A stretch of 64,000 nucleotides of DNA from contig CM048552.1 in the NCBI GenBank assembly GCA_026413225.1, positions 195,251,553 through 195,315,552 on the forward strand, in the 5' to 3' direction. How positions within the stretch are numbered: the first letter of the stretch is position 1; every line of letters starts with the position of its first letter. Source of the stretch: Otis tarda. Taxonomy: Eukaryota; Chordata; Aves; Otidiformes; Otididae. Position numbers and translations under genes: made by a program. The notes beneath the pieces were generated by a model that worked only from the letters and a program-made list of their open reading frames with translations, was not told the origin of the DNA and did no database searches. Below are positions 20,712-34,066 of this stretch, piece after piece.

Positions 20712-23700
20712 ACATTAATGTAAAGCTAGAGTAAAGCAAGGAATCAGTCATAAATAGCAGCAGCTTTGCATGGTGTTTGGTATGATTTTTTTTAATATTT
20801 TTTTTTAACAGCGTAGCATCTATTGTTTAGTGTGTAAACAAGAAGAAAGGTGAATAGGAGTGCTAGTAATGGAGTTCTCCATTAATTAAGTAAATTAATT
20901 TCAATGCTAGAAAAATACCGTTTGTAGGTGGGGAGAAGGGAAAGAACACCCAGCACCCCATTGTCCTGGCACAGCTGGCACAGTAATGGAGTCCTGAAAA
21001 TCATGAGTCGATGTGGTTGGCTCTGTTTGCAGAACTCAGGTAGCAGAAGAACCCTTAGACAGGAGAAAAACTGTGCTCTTTTGTTACTTCATGCAGTGTT
21101 GTTCTTTCATGACTTTGAATGATTTTAAGTCGTGTGAAACGTATTTCAGTAAGAACTTCAAAAAAATTGGGTGTTCAGATGTATTTTCCAATAGGAAAAT
21201 AGGTTAAAAAGGTGGTGTGAGTTGGGAGGGCATTAATTTACAGTAAAATTTCTGTAAAATAATTTACTATTTTATGAACAGTCTCATTGCTGTTATTCTG
21301 ACTTCCCTTGTTCAGGTAGAATATTTGTTGTACAAGCAGCAAATACACCACATATTTGTGAATATGTCTATGATTGGTGACTGAGATTCAAAACTCACTT
21401 TTAATTCAAAAGAAGATCAACACCACACTGAGTACTGAACATTGTATTTTGCTGCTATTAAAATTGTCTGGCATGCAACAGTATGTATACATACGTATTC
21501 TCATATACACAGTACACATATGTATATATTGTGATATACACAGTACACACTATACATATAAAGATATACATATCATTACTCTTATTCAGAACCAGTCAAC
21601 CTCTGTTTTGTCCATATGTCTGAGCCTCCTAAAGGAGGACAACTCACAGAAAACATGTAAATACCATTGATTTTTTAGGGTGAACTATTTGACTGGCTGT
21701 ATGTTTTAGCATCTCTTGACTATCTTCGCACTTTTCATGCAAACACTGGGAACAGCAGGGCAAGAAGTTGTGTATTTCAAATACACAGATTTGTACTCTG
21801 TATTACTCAGTGTGGTATTTGTTCTTCTGCCTGGCAGAGATGCTTAGTTTGAGAGACAGGTGGAGAGTAAATGGGATCGAAGAGACTTAGGAGTGTTTAA
21901 TATATATCTACAGCTATTTGCTTGGCAAGGATGATGACGTTCTGTTGCATGCTAATTCTTTTTGCAAAGCCAATAAAAGAGCAGGTTTTTTTTCTTACAG
22001 AAACTGACTTAGAAGTCTCACAGCGTAGACCGTTATGGGTTTTGCTTTTCTTTTTTTTTTTTTTTAAGTGATATCACATAAAACCCAGTTTGCTGTGACC
22101 TTATTCCTCTCCACAGTTAAGTGCAGGGGTAGTGAATTTTAAGGACAAGACGTGAAGGATTACTCAGCAGGGTGCCAACACGGACACTTCCATTTGAGAG
22201 TATGATTTGATGAAGAATAGAGTAAAGCAGAGGAAGATGAGCAATGGTGAGTAATATTTTCTGTACTGACAAAAGGAAGAATTTCCTTGGTGAAGTAAAA
22301 ATGTCCTGAGAGGGGACAACAGCTTTGAAATATGTGCTTTCTTTAACTAAGATTGATTGAAACATGATTTGTCTTCCACTGTAAAGGATTTAGGGAATAA
22401 AGGAATAACCAAAAAATGGTCATATTTAAATTTCACAAGGAAATTCTGACTTTCGTGAAACTGATTGTAAAACTCCTCTTGACTCTGGTGGAAACAAAGA
22501 TCTTTTAGTTTATGTTGAAGAAAACAATGACAGTTGCTTCCAGAATCTGGCAGACAGAAGAAAAGAAAGCAGGAATTAAGAGGCCAAATTTCTATCTTCT
22601 GCATTGATAAACAGGACAGGACAAATTAATCATTGACTGGCGTTAAGAAATGTGATTAGACATAATGTTGTTGAAATTCTGCCACTTTGCTGGGGACAAG
22701 TTTTGGAAAGCCCATGTGGCAATAATAAAAATTACGGTTTGCAGCTATTGCTGTCAGGGATTGAGGGTACTCTTGTATAGATCTAGTGCTCATAAATGGC
22801 AAGCCATAATGTATCAGAAGTGACAGTAGGCAATGATTTTAATTTACTTATGTCTCAATTCACTTATATTTTGACATTCTACTTAATCAAACTGAGTTTC
22901 AGTTAACATCTGAAACTGACAACTGACCTGCTTTTTTCTTCTCCCATTCCCCTATAAAAGCAAATGGCTTAATGCACAGATGCTCATGGATGGCAAAGCT
23001 GAATTAGCTTTGTCTGATTAAATATTTTCAGAGAAGAATACCTGACTTGACAGTTACTTCTTGGTATACCAAAGCCAAACAAATTATATGCTTTCTGAAT
23101 AATGAATTCAACAATAACTTTGCAGCCCTCTCATGGTAACAGTGCATATGGTCTCATGTAAGCCCATACTCTGCAGTCAGCAACTATGATGTCAATAACT
23201 TGATTCCATTAAGAAAGAGGAGAGATGATCAGGGTTGAAACAAATGAGGTAATTATGATCTAAAATGCATTGTCTGACAAATAGCCATGTGTTTGCCTGT
23301 AAGTTCTTCAAGACAAGGATTATCTTTTTGTTCTGTGCAAAGTGTCTAGCACAAAAGGAATCGATACCATGACTGAATCTCAAAACACTACTGGAATAGA
23401 AATAATAATAAACCATATAGGGGAGGATTATTTCTGTTTTGGAAAAAACCTATCAGTTAATTGTTCATCTAAATATATTTAAAGTTCCCTACTTTGTTCT
23501 CTCTCTTCTTTCTAATAATGTCAGAGTAACTTTGCAAAGACTGCTTGTGAAACTGGCTTGTAACTTATCACTGAGAATAAGAGTATTTCTTTCAATATGC
23601 CTAAAATGGAGCCAGTTATTTGATGTTGGAAGCTGGTCAGTTTGTTTGATTTAGTACAGTGATTCTTTCCCACTTTCTCAGCAAGTCTGGTGATTGTACT

Positions 23701-26548
23701 ATCCAAAACAATTCCAATATTTAAATAATTGGCTGTATTTGTGTTGGTTTTTTTTTTCAATTAATGGTACTAAATATTTGATGTTCAGCTAGAGTTTAAT
23801 AATTAGAAAATATAATGACTGCTAAATTAGCTTTTGAAGATTCTCGGTCAGCAGAATGAATTTCACAGCCTGCCTGGCTGAAATAACTTTCAGCTAATTG
23901 AAGATTTTCTCACCCCATTTAGCTGTTAAACCCTGGCATATGGGCTTCTGATCAGTTTTCCTATTCAAACAGATCCTCAGAGGAAGTTAGCAGGGAAAAT
24001 AATATTAAAACAAACAAAAAATCTGGTTCAAATAAAGTTAAGACAATTTAATGCTCATATTGGCAATGCTGGAACTGTCCTCTACCAGTCAGGAGAAGAG
24101 GGTTTGGTGGAAGTGAGGAATGAGCCTCCTACAGTACCTGACAATATGCTGGGAAGGAGCACTTCTCAGAGGCAAAGAACAGCACAGCCACATAACGATG
24201 GCTGGTTAACTCTTGCGTAACTGTGTCTCTGCAGCTGCCAAACTGCAGTTTGGTAGGATGCTGCTATCAGTAGTTGCTGAAATACTCCTCAGGTAGCAAT
24301 TGACATGTGGTACTTAAAATAACCTGGAGTTTATTTTGAGAGGTTTTTATTAATATTATTATCCAGAGAGGTTTGGGAGATTAAAATAACATAGGCATTG
24401 CTAGAAAGATCTCATACGTCAACTATGTTGTTTCTGATGAGAGGAAATCCTTGTACATCCAGCTTCTTAGCTACCTGGTATTAACTTAGACTAGGCTTCT
24501 TCTGAAAAGAAATATCCTTCATATGTTATAGTTTTCCTATTAACTAATGTTACCAAACAGCCCTGTTTGCTGATATTTTTGGTATACCTTGCTTCAGCAG
24601 GATTGCAAGACCTGCAGTTGAGTTCTACTCTGGGTGCCTCTTACAGTAACTTTTCTTGTGCTGCAGAGAGATTGCGTGTCATTGTTTTTCACTGCAGCAG
24701 TGTTTGCTTCCTCACTCATCTGAAATGAGTTTAGTTCTGGGGTGATGTTTTCAGTTTATCAGATTTGGAAATGTGTCGCTCTTTAGGTGGAGAGCTGCAT
24801 GAGAACTTCAATGATTTAAGTGCTTGTTTTTGTTAGTGCTGTAGTTAATGAAAAAAAAATTAAAAGGCGGAGGGGAATTGTAAAAATGAATTGTAGCATT
24901 AGAGGCAACAGAAACCTGACTTGACCAGTCTTATTCTATGTGTCAAAAGTCAGGGATGACAGAATTGTGCTTTGAGCAGGCACAGAGGCTGCAGGAAAGG
25001 AGATTGCCCAATATTAGCAACCCTCTTATTGGCCCAAATTTCATCAGCCTGTGTTGCGGATTCTAAATAGACCTGAATATATTTTCATGTATTCACTATC
25101 TTATAGAGAAGATGTATATCTTTGGGACATGCTCACTTTTAGTTTACTTCAGAGAAAAGACTTTTAAACAAATTGCTGTCAAGATATTGAAATACTATTA
25201 GTTAGGTAATTTGTTCCCAACCAAGAATAAGATTTATTATGCCAGATTTTTTTGATTGAATCACACTTTCATTTTAAAAATATTTAATTAAATGTTTCCT
25301 GCTAGTTCAAAGTACAGATATCCTGAGTGTGCCATCTGCTACAATATCTGTATATAAAAATGACAGTCACTAATTACACTGTGTGAGTGGAGTGCAGGAT
25401 GAAATAACAACTGAACTAGATTTAATAAATTTAGCAAAAGGTACACTTTTAAGATAAGAACAGCTTCATTATAAGAAACTAGAAACTGATAATAATAATA
25501 ATATTGGTTTTTTTCCCCATAAAAGGTTATTTTTTTTAGTATCATCTAAAAGGGATATTTTCAGCAAGCTTGATAATACAAGTGCCTGCAGAAGACTGAC
25601 AGTGTCAGATGTCTCCTGGGCTCTGTAGTGGCTTGTGGTGGACCATTTAGGAATGAATATTCATAATGTTTTTGTTACCTTCTGGCATATTTTGATACAC
25701 CGTCCATATAAATCCCCAAACTAGGTTAATAATTTGAAAGGGGTTTAATCATCTGAAAGTTAATTAAGATCTCTCTAGTCATGCATGTATTGTATGTTTT
25801 CACTGGACTTAATTTACTGCTACAAATAGGCCTATTAGAATATTTTTTAGGACTCTGTAAGGAAAACATTTATAAGCAACATTTTCATGTTGCAAAAGAC
25901 TCATTAAGTTATCCTGCACTGGATAACTTCACAGCTTAAACTCAGGTAACTTGTTTTGCTCGGAGAGAACGAGAAGCATATGGTGCACATCCAGCAGCAG
26001 ATGTGCCAGTGACATGGAGATTTCCCCAGTAAAATTGCAGACAACTATGAAAACTAGGCACCTCAAAGGACAGTAGCACACAGAGAAGATCCGGTAGGAA
26101 ATCCTCAGTGGCTATGAAGATTTGAGCGGTGCCAAAAATTGAACTAATGACCTTAAATCCTCAATAGGAAGACAAAAAAAATCTGAAAGTTCCCTGATTT
26201 TTGTGGCAAACTACACTGCTAGAAGTCTTCAGCTTAGGAAAAGATGACTGAGGAGTTGTGTCAGCAGTGTTAGTGTGGGAAAAGTAAAGTCGAAGATCTG
26301 AGAAGGGAGGACTAGATCTAGATGCTGGGCTTGGTATTCCCTTCCTCTGTGTCTGCAATACAGCTCAGGAGCCTGTTGTGCCAAAACAAGGTTGCATGAT
26401 CAAAATTTAATCCCTCATTTCCCAACTTTAACAATTTATCTCTTTGTTATATTACTGTCCTTTCAAATAGGAACTCATGTATGCAGAAGGAATGCATGGA
26501 TTTCTGCTTTTTTTTTTTTTTATAATGTATCCTTTGGATAGCTACTTA
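20712..26548. other. Unique AT-rich DNA, no gene seen
   Basis: Nearly 6 kb with no recognisable coding region, tRNA or transposon. It contains the TA/CA-rich imperfect tandem near 21.5 kb, long T runs (near 22050 and 23750) and an (ATA)n run near 25490. Open frames are at most about 100 codons and low in complexity. Confidence 0.5.
21484..21573 (+). repeat. TA/CA-rich imperfect tandem, 31-bp period
   Basis: ATATACACAGTACACA occurs at 21503-21518 and again at 21534-21549, 31 bp apart, within a stretch made largely of TATA, CATA and CACA steps. This is a decayed dinucleotide microsatellite with one internal duplication. It produces an open frame by composition only. Confidence 0.7.
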
Positions 26549-27467
26549 TCATAGAATCATAGAATTATAGAATGGTTAGGGTTGGAAGGGACCTTCAAAG
26601 GTCATCTAGTCCAACCCCTCTGCAAGAAGCAGGGACATCCCCGACTAGATCAGGTTGCTCAGAGCCTCATCCAGCCTGGCCTTGAACGTTTCCAGGGATG
26701 GGGCATCTACCACCCCCCTGGGCAACCTGTTCCAGTGTTCTACAACTTGCATTGTAAAAAATTTTTTCCTAATATCCAATCTAAATCTACCTCCCCCTAT
26801 TTTAAAACCATTACCCCTTGTCCTATCACAACAAGCCCTACTGAATAGCCTATTCTCATCTTTCCTGTAGGCCCCCTTGAGGTACTGGAAGACCTCTATG
26901 AGGTCTCCCCGGAGCCTCCTCTTCTCCAGGCTGAACAGCCCCAACTCTCTCAGCCTGTCCTCATAGGAGAGGGGCTCCAGCCCTCTGATCATCTTCGTGG
27001 CCCTCCTCTGGACCCTCTCCAGCTGGTCCATGTCTTTCTTATGTTGGGGACTCCAGAGCTGGACACAGTACTCCAGGTGGGGTCTCACCAGGGCAGAGCA
27101 GAGGGGGAGAATCACCTCCCTTGACCTGCTGGCCACGCTCCTCTTGATGCAGCCCAGGATGCGGTTGGCCTTCTGGGCCGCAAGAGCACATTGCCAGCTC
27201 ATGTTGAGCTTCTCGTCTACCAGCACTCCCAAGTCCTTCTCCTCAGGGCTGCTCTTGATCCATTCTCCGCCCAGCGTGTATTTCTGCCTGGGATTGCCAC
27301 AACCCATGTGCAGGACCTTGCACTTGGCCTGGGTGAACTTCATGAAGTGGCACGGGCCCACCTCTCCAGCCTGTCAAGGTCCATCTGGATGGCATCCCTC
27401 CCCTCCAGCATGTTGACGGCACCACACAGCTTGGTGTCATCGGCGAACTTGCTGAGGGTGCACTCTA
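26549..27467 (-). mobile_element. CR1 LINE, 0.9 kb, 5'-truncated
   Basis: Runs from the 8-bp tail at the low-coordinate end ('atcatagaatcatagaatta') through the 3' UTR, the ORF2 stop at about 26645, and the C-terminal third of ORF2. It is cut near 27467, just upstream of the reverse-transcriptase motif C (FADDTKL is still readable near 27440-27460). Sequence type ([20 protein letters not shown]) matches the fragments near 3.5 and 5.7 kb and differs from the copies at 11.7 and 39.3 kb. Low divergence suggests moderate youth. Confidence 0.95.
26645..27467 (-). pseudogene. CR1 ORF2 C-terminal remnant, one frameshift
   Basis: A 238-residue open stretch (26645-27361) carries the CR1 C-terminal region: [21 protein letters not shown], then [30 protein letters not shown] and [20 protein letters not shown]. 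Upstream of 27361 the frame shifts. The sequence that should continue back through [11 protein letters not shown] into FADDTKL is in another frame, consistent with a single-base change near 27340-27361. The catalytic part of RT is absent through 5' truncation, so this is a dead copy. Confidence 0.9.
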
Positions 27468-30329
27468 TACATATATCTCCGATTATACTCCGATTGAGTC
27501 ATCATTGTGGTTTAAACTTTGATGCTATCAACATTTTGTAGCACAGACCTCCATTTCTAGAGTTTATGGAGTAAATTATACTGGTAGTATGTGGCTACCT
27601 CTTGTTGAACATCTTTTAAAACAATAGATGCTTATTAATATATAAACCAGTTGTCTCCCTGTTTTGGAAGACAAAATTTGGAGTTTTTGCTTTCACCTTG
27701 AAATTCTCTCCTTTCTCTCCTACTTGCTTCTTTCTGTCCCAGGCATACAGGTCCTTTTCTTCTTCGGCTGTTTGGCCTCCTCTGCCATCTTCAACCACTT
27801 GCCTTTATTCTGTTCCTGTCATTCTTCTTGCTTGTCTTATCATTCCATGCTGAAATCCTTTTTTTTTTTTTCCCAGCTAATCAATAAGCTGAGTTGTCAG
27901 GAGAGAGTATCCTCACTTCTGGTACAATAACAAAAGCCTATGCCTGGGACCAGACAATTAACTAAAACCAAATTTCAAGTCTATGTTCCAAAAAAAAAAA
28001 GGTGCTGCTAGAGATTCTTAACAAGAGCTCTTGAGAAGACTGTAATTTTCTGTAATCTCAGTTTGAAAAAAAAACCTGAACTGTTTTGATTAAAACTTCC
28101 CACTAAAAAATTCAGCCAGAGACAGAGGTCCTGTGCAGGAGCTCTCTAACTCAGTGGCTGACATCTGGCAAACACTGAAGACCTCAAAATAGGCTTCCAG
28201 GATAGGAAGTATCCTATGATATCAGTTCTAGCTGCCACCTTCACTTCTCTTGCCTATGGTTAAAAGTATTGTTTCAGCTATTCTGGCAGTGCAGTCAAGT
28301 GGAGAGAACTTCTGTAGGGTAAAGGATACCCACGTGAGAACTCCTCTGGCCACTGCTACTCCTATTGAAACATCTCAGAGCAGTGTTAATCAGAGAGCAC
28401 TTAACTCCAAGCAGGGCTGGAAAGTCTGCAGCCCTGTATGAGCAAAAATAATTTCGTGGGTTATTATTTTGTTTTACAAAAAGCTAAGACAAAAGGAGGC
28501 ATTTCTAGGTACTTCATTTAGACAACTTTGAAATCTAATCTGTCTTAACTTGAACTCTCAGAACTATTCATTCGAGCCAAACCATGCCATATAATTACGT
28601 TGGCTATTCCCTGTGGTGCAACATTGTCTGCAAAAGACGCTGATCACGTGAGTATAGCGCTTTCAAGCAGTTATGACCTTTATTGAAAATTATTGAAGCT
28701 TAACTAATTATCTAGCTAACATTCAAAAGGAGAAAGCTCCTCCTCCAACTCTACATTCCCTTCCTTCCTAGTGAAATTATGGATGCTCAAATAGATGGGA
28801 GTTTTGCTATTGACTTCTGTAAATCCAGAGAATAATCATGAATACTTATTGCCACCTTCCGCTTTTCATTTGGCTGATAAATTATATTTTGCAGTAATTG
28901 GATAAGGCAATGAAGATTTTGGTTTCCATTTCCTCTCCAAGTGGGAAGTTTTTGTGTGTAAATATTACATATCACAGCATTTGTGGGGTTGATGTTGATG
29001 GTTTTTTTTAAATTTCAAAGCAGATGACAAAACTTATGGGTGGCCTTTTTGTTCTCCTGATTTCAAACAGAGTGAAAATTAGGTGATATTTCCACTCAAT
29101 GTCTTGCATATTAGAGTCTAACTTACGCATGTTTTTCTCCTCTACACTTGTGTATATGAAATAAATATGATTGAGAAATGATCAGGTGGACCAAAAAAAT
29201 AGTACTGGAGATTTTTCTTGCAAAGAAAATTGGGATAATTTTCTTTGAATTCTCTTGGTTTATCCTGGGCGGTGACTACACAGCACAGTAATTACACATT
29301 GAATATTCCTCCTCTTGTTTCAGAAAAAAAAATAAGGTTTCATGCAATCTTTAAACACTCAGCATCAGTATTTGAGAGACTAATGGAAGATTTTTTTTTC
29401 CATAAACACTTGAAAATCCAATGTTTATTTTAATTTGCCTGGTCACAACTCCTTTGCTCTCAACTGTCTGTACAGATCTGAAGATTTAAACCTTTTGAGC
29501 AAAGTACTGATCACAAGCATATTTCAGATTGTGTGTCCAGCTGTATTGTTTATAATCTGAATCTGTATTAAGTGCTGTATTAAGGGAAAACAGTTAAACT
29601 GTTGTAGTGTTGAATATCAAGTAAATGAAAGAAGTAGTTTATTAGTTTATTACTGATATAGAAGCAGAATTCTAAGTGATCTCAATTATGAGTAACTTTT
29701 TAAAAAATTCCTTTTCTGAATATTTTTAATGGAAAAAAGAAGGAAAATCAGAGAAATAAAGTTTATTTTTACCTGACTAAAATATGGTTTTCCATTCCTC
29801 AAAAGTTTTAAAGAGCTAACACAGAGTGATGTGTGCTGATAGAAACTATTATTCTCTTATGAAAGAAAACAAAGCCACATTCCCTTCAGATGCACACAGG
29901 CACTAATCATCTCCAAAGGACTTGATCTGCATCTGGTCCGAAACGTGTTTTATTTGCTTCCGTGCTGCCCTAGTATGATTTTCAGTACCACGAGCCCCAG
30001 TGAGTGATGCTGGTTCATGCACACAGTTCTCATTGCATTAACGGGTTTTTCCTCCATTTAGTTTTTGTATAATCCACTCATGTAGCCCTGAACGGAGGCC
30101 TTATATCTGCTGTATTGCATACCGCAGAGATGTGCTGCAGCACTAGAGATTTCTAATCCAGTTCCTAGCACCTTGGCTAATTTGAAATAGAAAATTGGCA
30201 CGCAATAATAGACTTTAGCTATAACAGAATTTACAATTAGTTTAAAAAAATTAATTTAGATTAGAAGATACCCCTTCAGAGCTTTTAATGTTTAAAAAAC
30301 TTTATACAAACTACTTCACCATAGTGGTT

Positions 30330-30600
30330 TCTGCTCAATGTCAGGCTTCCCACAGGCGCAGGGATGAGCAGCTGGGTGTTGAGCTCCTCTCCAGAGCAGG
30401 GATGATGGGGTGATGGCTGCAGAGGCAGGGGCCTGGCTGCCTGCTGACCCCGCTCTTGTGGAGCTGGGAACCCATGGCCTCCTTACCCTGGCCTCAGGAG
30501 GGGACATGGCAGGTCTCTGCACTGGGGAGAGGGAAAGGCAGCACATGGCTCAGGGGAAAGGCAGCATGTTCCTCCTCCTTCAGGGAGGAGCTGGGGATGT
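30330..30600. other. GC-richer patch
   Basis: About 270 bp of noticeably higher G+C, similar in style to the blocks at 7.2-7.6 and 20.3-20.7 kb. Short frames are open on both strands by composition. No repeat family, promoter motif set or exon is recognised. Confidence 0.4.
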
Positions 30601-32088
30601 CGTGAAAAAAAACCTGGAAAAGAGTTTACCTTTGAAAAGAGGGATCTAGCTGTGTGTTAGCTTGGGAAATATGCCTAGCGATGCAAAGCACTTGGCGATG
30701 TACTGTGCCAGAAAAGTCCTGGTGTGCTTATTTAATACATTTATCGGTCCTGGACTGCCTGCTCAGCTTGTTACATAAATGTTCTCTTGCATGCAGAGAG
30801 CATAAAGGTCAATTGAGGTCATATAAGCAGTTTGATGTGAGTAAATGTGACCAGAGCTCATATGACATTTGTTGCTGGGCCCCTGCCCCTTCTCTGTCCA
30901 CTCCAACACGTGGCAAAACAGATACTGCTTTCAAAAAGAAAATCCATCACAGCAACGGGAACATGCAGGGTCTCTGTTGTATTTCCTAGATATGCCACAT
31001 CTGATGTCGATGAAGAGAACTGTAGAACATAATGTGGATAGTCAGAATTTCTTGCCTCTAGGAATTTTTATTTTATAAAAAAGGGATGATGGTGATCTTT
31101 CTGCAGGACATGTGCCTCATACACCACAAACAAATGCAAGTTAGTAAAGATGAGCAAAAAATACGGTGATTCACAGGCCTAATCTTATTAGCATTTTAAA
31201 TCAACTTGCTTATTTTGTATGGAGAGTACACTTTTAAATAGCATCCTTTAAACTTGTTAGCATTTTTCTACCTCCTTTCCTGTGACTAAAGTACTTTTCA
31301 TATCAGAAAGGCTTGCAAGAATGTTAAGTTCAACTTCTTTAAAGGCTAAGAAGACAAATGCATGCTTGCTTGCGTCTGGTGCCATCAGGTCAGCTTCTGC
31401 ACTACTGTGGAGATTGATTAGCATTGCTAATAGATCTAACACTATTCTGGGGGAATAGATTAGCATTGCTACAGTGACCCTAATTCTTCCAGCTCATTGG
31501 TAGCTGATTAGGTATGGTGTGTATAAAAAAAAATACCTCCTCCTTACTCCAATAAGAGATCTGAATCTGGGATCATTAGCTAATACTATGTACAGACTGG
31601 CAGTGTTTCCTCCACACCATATGGTCTGTTAAGAGCTCAGTGTTCTGTAGGCAGTAATTACTGATTTCTGGTCCCACAGGGCCTAAAATATTATCACCTC
31701 TGTTTCTGCTAACATTCTCTTCTGCTCCCTTGGTACCAACTGTCCTTTTCCTTGAAAAGGACTGATTCAATTAAATTAAAACCAGAGCAATGATTCAAGG
31801 TCTTGGTTTAGCTTGGAGATTTGGAATTGAAAAAGGGCTTATGTGCTTGAGAGCTTCTAATTTTTTTCCAGCTCTATCAATCAAAGTTGCCTTTATAAAC
31901 ATTGTCTTGTTTGTATGCTTGCAGCATCACAAGCTACAGCAACATTGCATTACAAATACAAACCATCACTGGTCATTTAAAAAAATGGTGTATGCAATCT
32001 GAAATTACTCAGAACCCATTTCTACTCTGAGTCTTGTTTCAGTAGCTTTATTTTTACTTAAAAAACAGAAAGTAGCTTGTATGCGGAC

Positions 32089-32112
32089 CTGTGCAGCTGG
32101 AAGGCTGCACAG
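32089..32112. repeat. Perfect 9-bp hairpin
   Basis: CTGTGCAGC (32089-32097) and GCTGCACAG (32104-32112) are perfect inverted copies with a 6-base loop. The stem is too short for a microRNA precursor and no flanking pairing extends it. It is probably chance or a protein-binding palindrome. Confidence 0.6.
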
Positions 32113-33724
32113 TGAATAGCAGCATGTCTGACTTGTGGTAAATTAGCCTTAATTATTCAAACTTATGAGTGGCTTAACAAAAACCAATCATTGCTTTCTC
32201 TCTTCCTCCTCCTGCCCTCCCTTGGCTTTACTGGTTCCATTGTTTATCAGCTTCTGTTACAGTCAATGTCTGCCTGTGGCTGGTACAGATAAGTTGGGCT
32301 GCTGGATCACAGGCAGGGAGCCATAGATAGGGGGTGGAGAACAGCTCTGTTATTTTCCATTTACTACAAATTAATTATTGTAATATAAAAGAATAAGAAC
32401 TGTTCAGCAGCTTTATTGGTCAGTAATATATATAATACCATTAATCTAGAGAAGATTCAGCAATTACAGTGAAATAATAATTTCTGATTGACATAATCTG
32501 TATTTATCATTCTAAACTTTGTGTGATGTTTGCCAACTCCTTAATGGTAAATAAATAAGTTGTTAATGTCAAAATTATTGAAACTGCAAAACCAAAGTGG
32601 CAGACTAGCTAAGATGCTACACTGTATTCACTGAGTCTTTCCCTGAACTGCAGAAACTGCATTTAAATGTATGAGATTATTTTCATACTTTCTCCATTAA
32701 AGCTCCAAGCTGCATTTCATATTCTTAGGTTATTTGCTTAGTTTTTACTTTGTGGTAAAAAAATGAATGTTAATTTTGGTAGTGCTGAGTTAAAGCCTGG
32801 AGATAAAAATCATCCTGTGGTTCATTAAGGGATTATTTTAGTTAGTACATGAATGACAGCAAAGCTGAGAGGTGCAGTTCATAACTTGGCCTTTATGGTC
32901 TGATGGCAACATCCGCACTAGTGAATGAAATGGGACAGGTCTCACCGGCTGGAGGACAAATAGTGTCACTCAGCTTGCATTCCTGTAGCTAAGCTCTCTA
33001 GCCCCCAAAACTGGGTGCCTTCATCCACAGTGCTTATCGGCCATTATTCCTCTGCTATCTCCACCTTGGTGTGGTCTATGAAAGTGATAGCTGGCTTAGG
33101 CCGAAATCATGCCACAGACTGCGTAAATGAACAGCACACTCACAGGGTGATCATAGGGTGACCTCAAACCTGTGCCTTGGCCTTGTTTAGCCTACAGATG
33201 TAGGTGTAGTTCACTGTGCTGGGTGTTACAAAAATGCAGAACAAAATGATGGACCCGAAGAACTTATAACTCGTATATAAAAGAAGCAACAGACAGAAAC
33301 AAGCCAAAACAGCTATAGAGGGAGCCACTGGAGCAGTACTGGACAGTAAGAACAACTTTTAGCAGGCAGAGGGTAGGTTCATCTAAGACACTGAGACACT
33401 TCCAGTGTGAATGGTTACATCTGTATGGATAACTCCAAGTTCCTGCTGTTGTGAATGAAGAGATGAAGACACTTCTTGGTCCTGTAAAGGGAGCCCAAGT
33501 GACTACTGGGCTCCATAACCTGCAGAAACTCCATTTTATTGGTTTAAACATTAAGTCTGCAAACTATTTTGATGGAGAATTGTTTTCTCTAAATATAGTT
33601 CTAATCAGGGCCATCATTGGCAGATCTCACTCTCAAAACAGTATGCACATGTAAAAGAAAAAGAGAAAGCCTGATGGGATTTATAGCTTCACACTCCAAA
33701 CACATTCAGGACAAGCAATGGAAA

Positions 33725-34066
33725 CACAGAGTCACAGAAAAAATTACGTTGGAAAAGATCACTGGAGGTGTCCCATCCAACTATCTATTCAAAGCAAGGG
33801 TTTTGTCCTTGCCTTCTCCAGTCGAGTTTTTAAAAACTTCAAGGGTGGAGATGGCTTGATGTTTCTGCACAATTTCTGCCAGTGTATGACCACTCTCATA
33901 GTCATAACTTTTCTTCCTAATATGTAATAGGGATTTGCCTTTCTGTTCTCTCAGCCTCTTGTCATATACTACATCTCTATTCCCCAAGAATCTGAGTGCC
34001 CCTGCTCTGGATATACTGCAGTTTTTCAACATCTCTCTTTTACTGAGGAGTCTAAAACTAGACACA
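33725..34066 (-). mobile_element. Old CR1 LINE, 3' part, split by an LTR
   Basis: Minus-strand CR1. 'cacagagtcacagaaa' is the eroded 3' tail, followed by 'ggaaaagatcactggaggtg' and the ORF2 C-terminus with 'tttcttcctaatatgtaat' and 'agtgcccctgctctggatat'. It is highly diverged and stops exactly at the left end of the LTR. The CR1 text resumes after the LTR at 35201 with 'acacagtactccagatgtgg', showing one insertion interrupted by a later one. Confidence 0.85.
34062..34066. repeat. Left target-site duplication ACACA
   Basis: ACACA at 34062-34066 is repeated at 35201-35205, directly flanking the TG...CA ends of the LTR. A 5-bp duplication is the length typical of ERVL-type integration (ERV1 usually 4, ERVK usually 6). 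Confidence 0.85.

Larger units (their letters stand above)
27468..33724. other. Unique AT-rich DNA, no gene seen
   Basis: Over 6 kb without a convincing gene or transposon. It holds the GC-richer patch at 30.33-30.60 kb, a 9-bp perfect hairpin at 32.09 kb and A/T runs. The direct repeat GATTAGCATTGCT occurs twice about 40 bp apart near 31.42-31.46 kb. Confidence 0.5.

Noticed and set aside
20267-20713. 148-codon frame on the minus strand with overlapping open frames on the plus strand
   Set aside because: Open on both strands because of GC-rich composition; Pro/Gly/Ser/Ala-rich, not protein-like.
21374-21670. 98-codon frame across the TA/CA repeat
   Set aside because: Ile/Tyr/His-rich peptide produced by the dinucleotide-like repeat.
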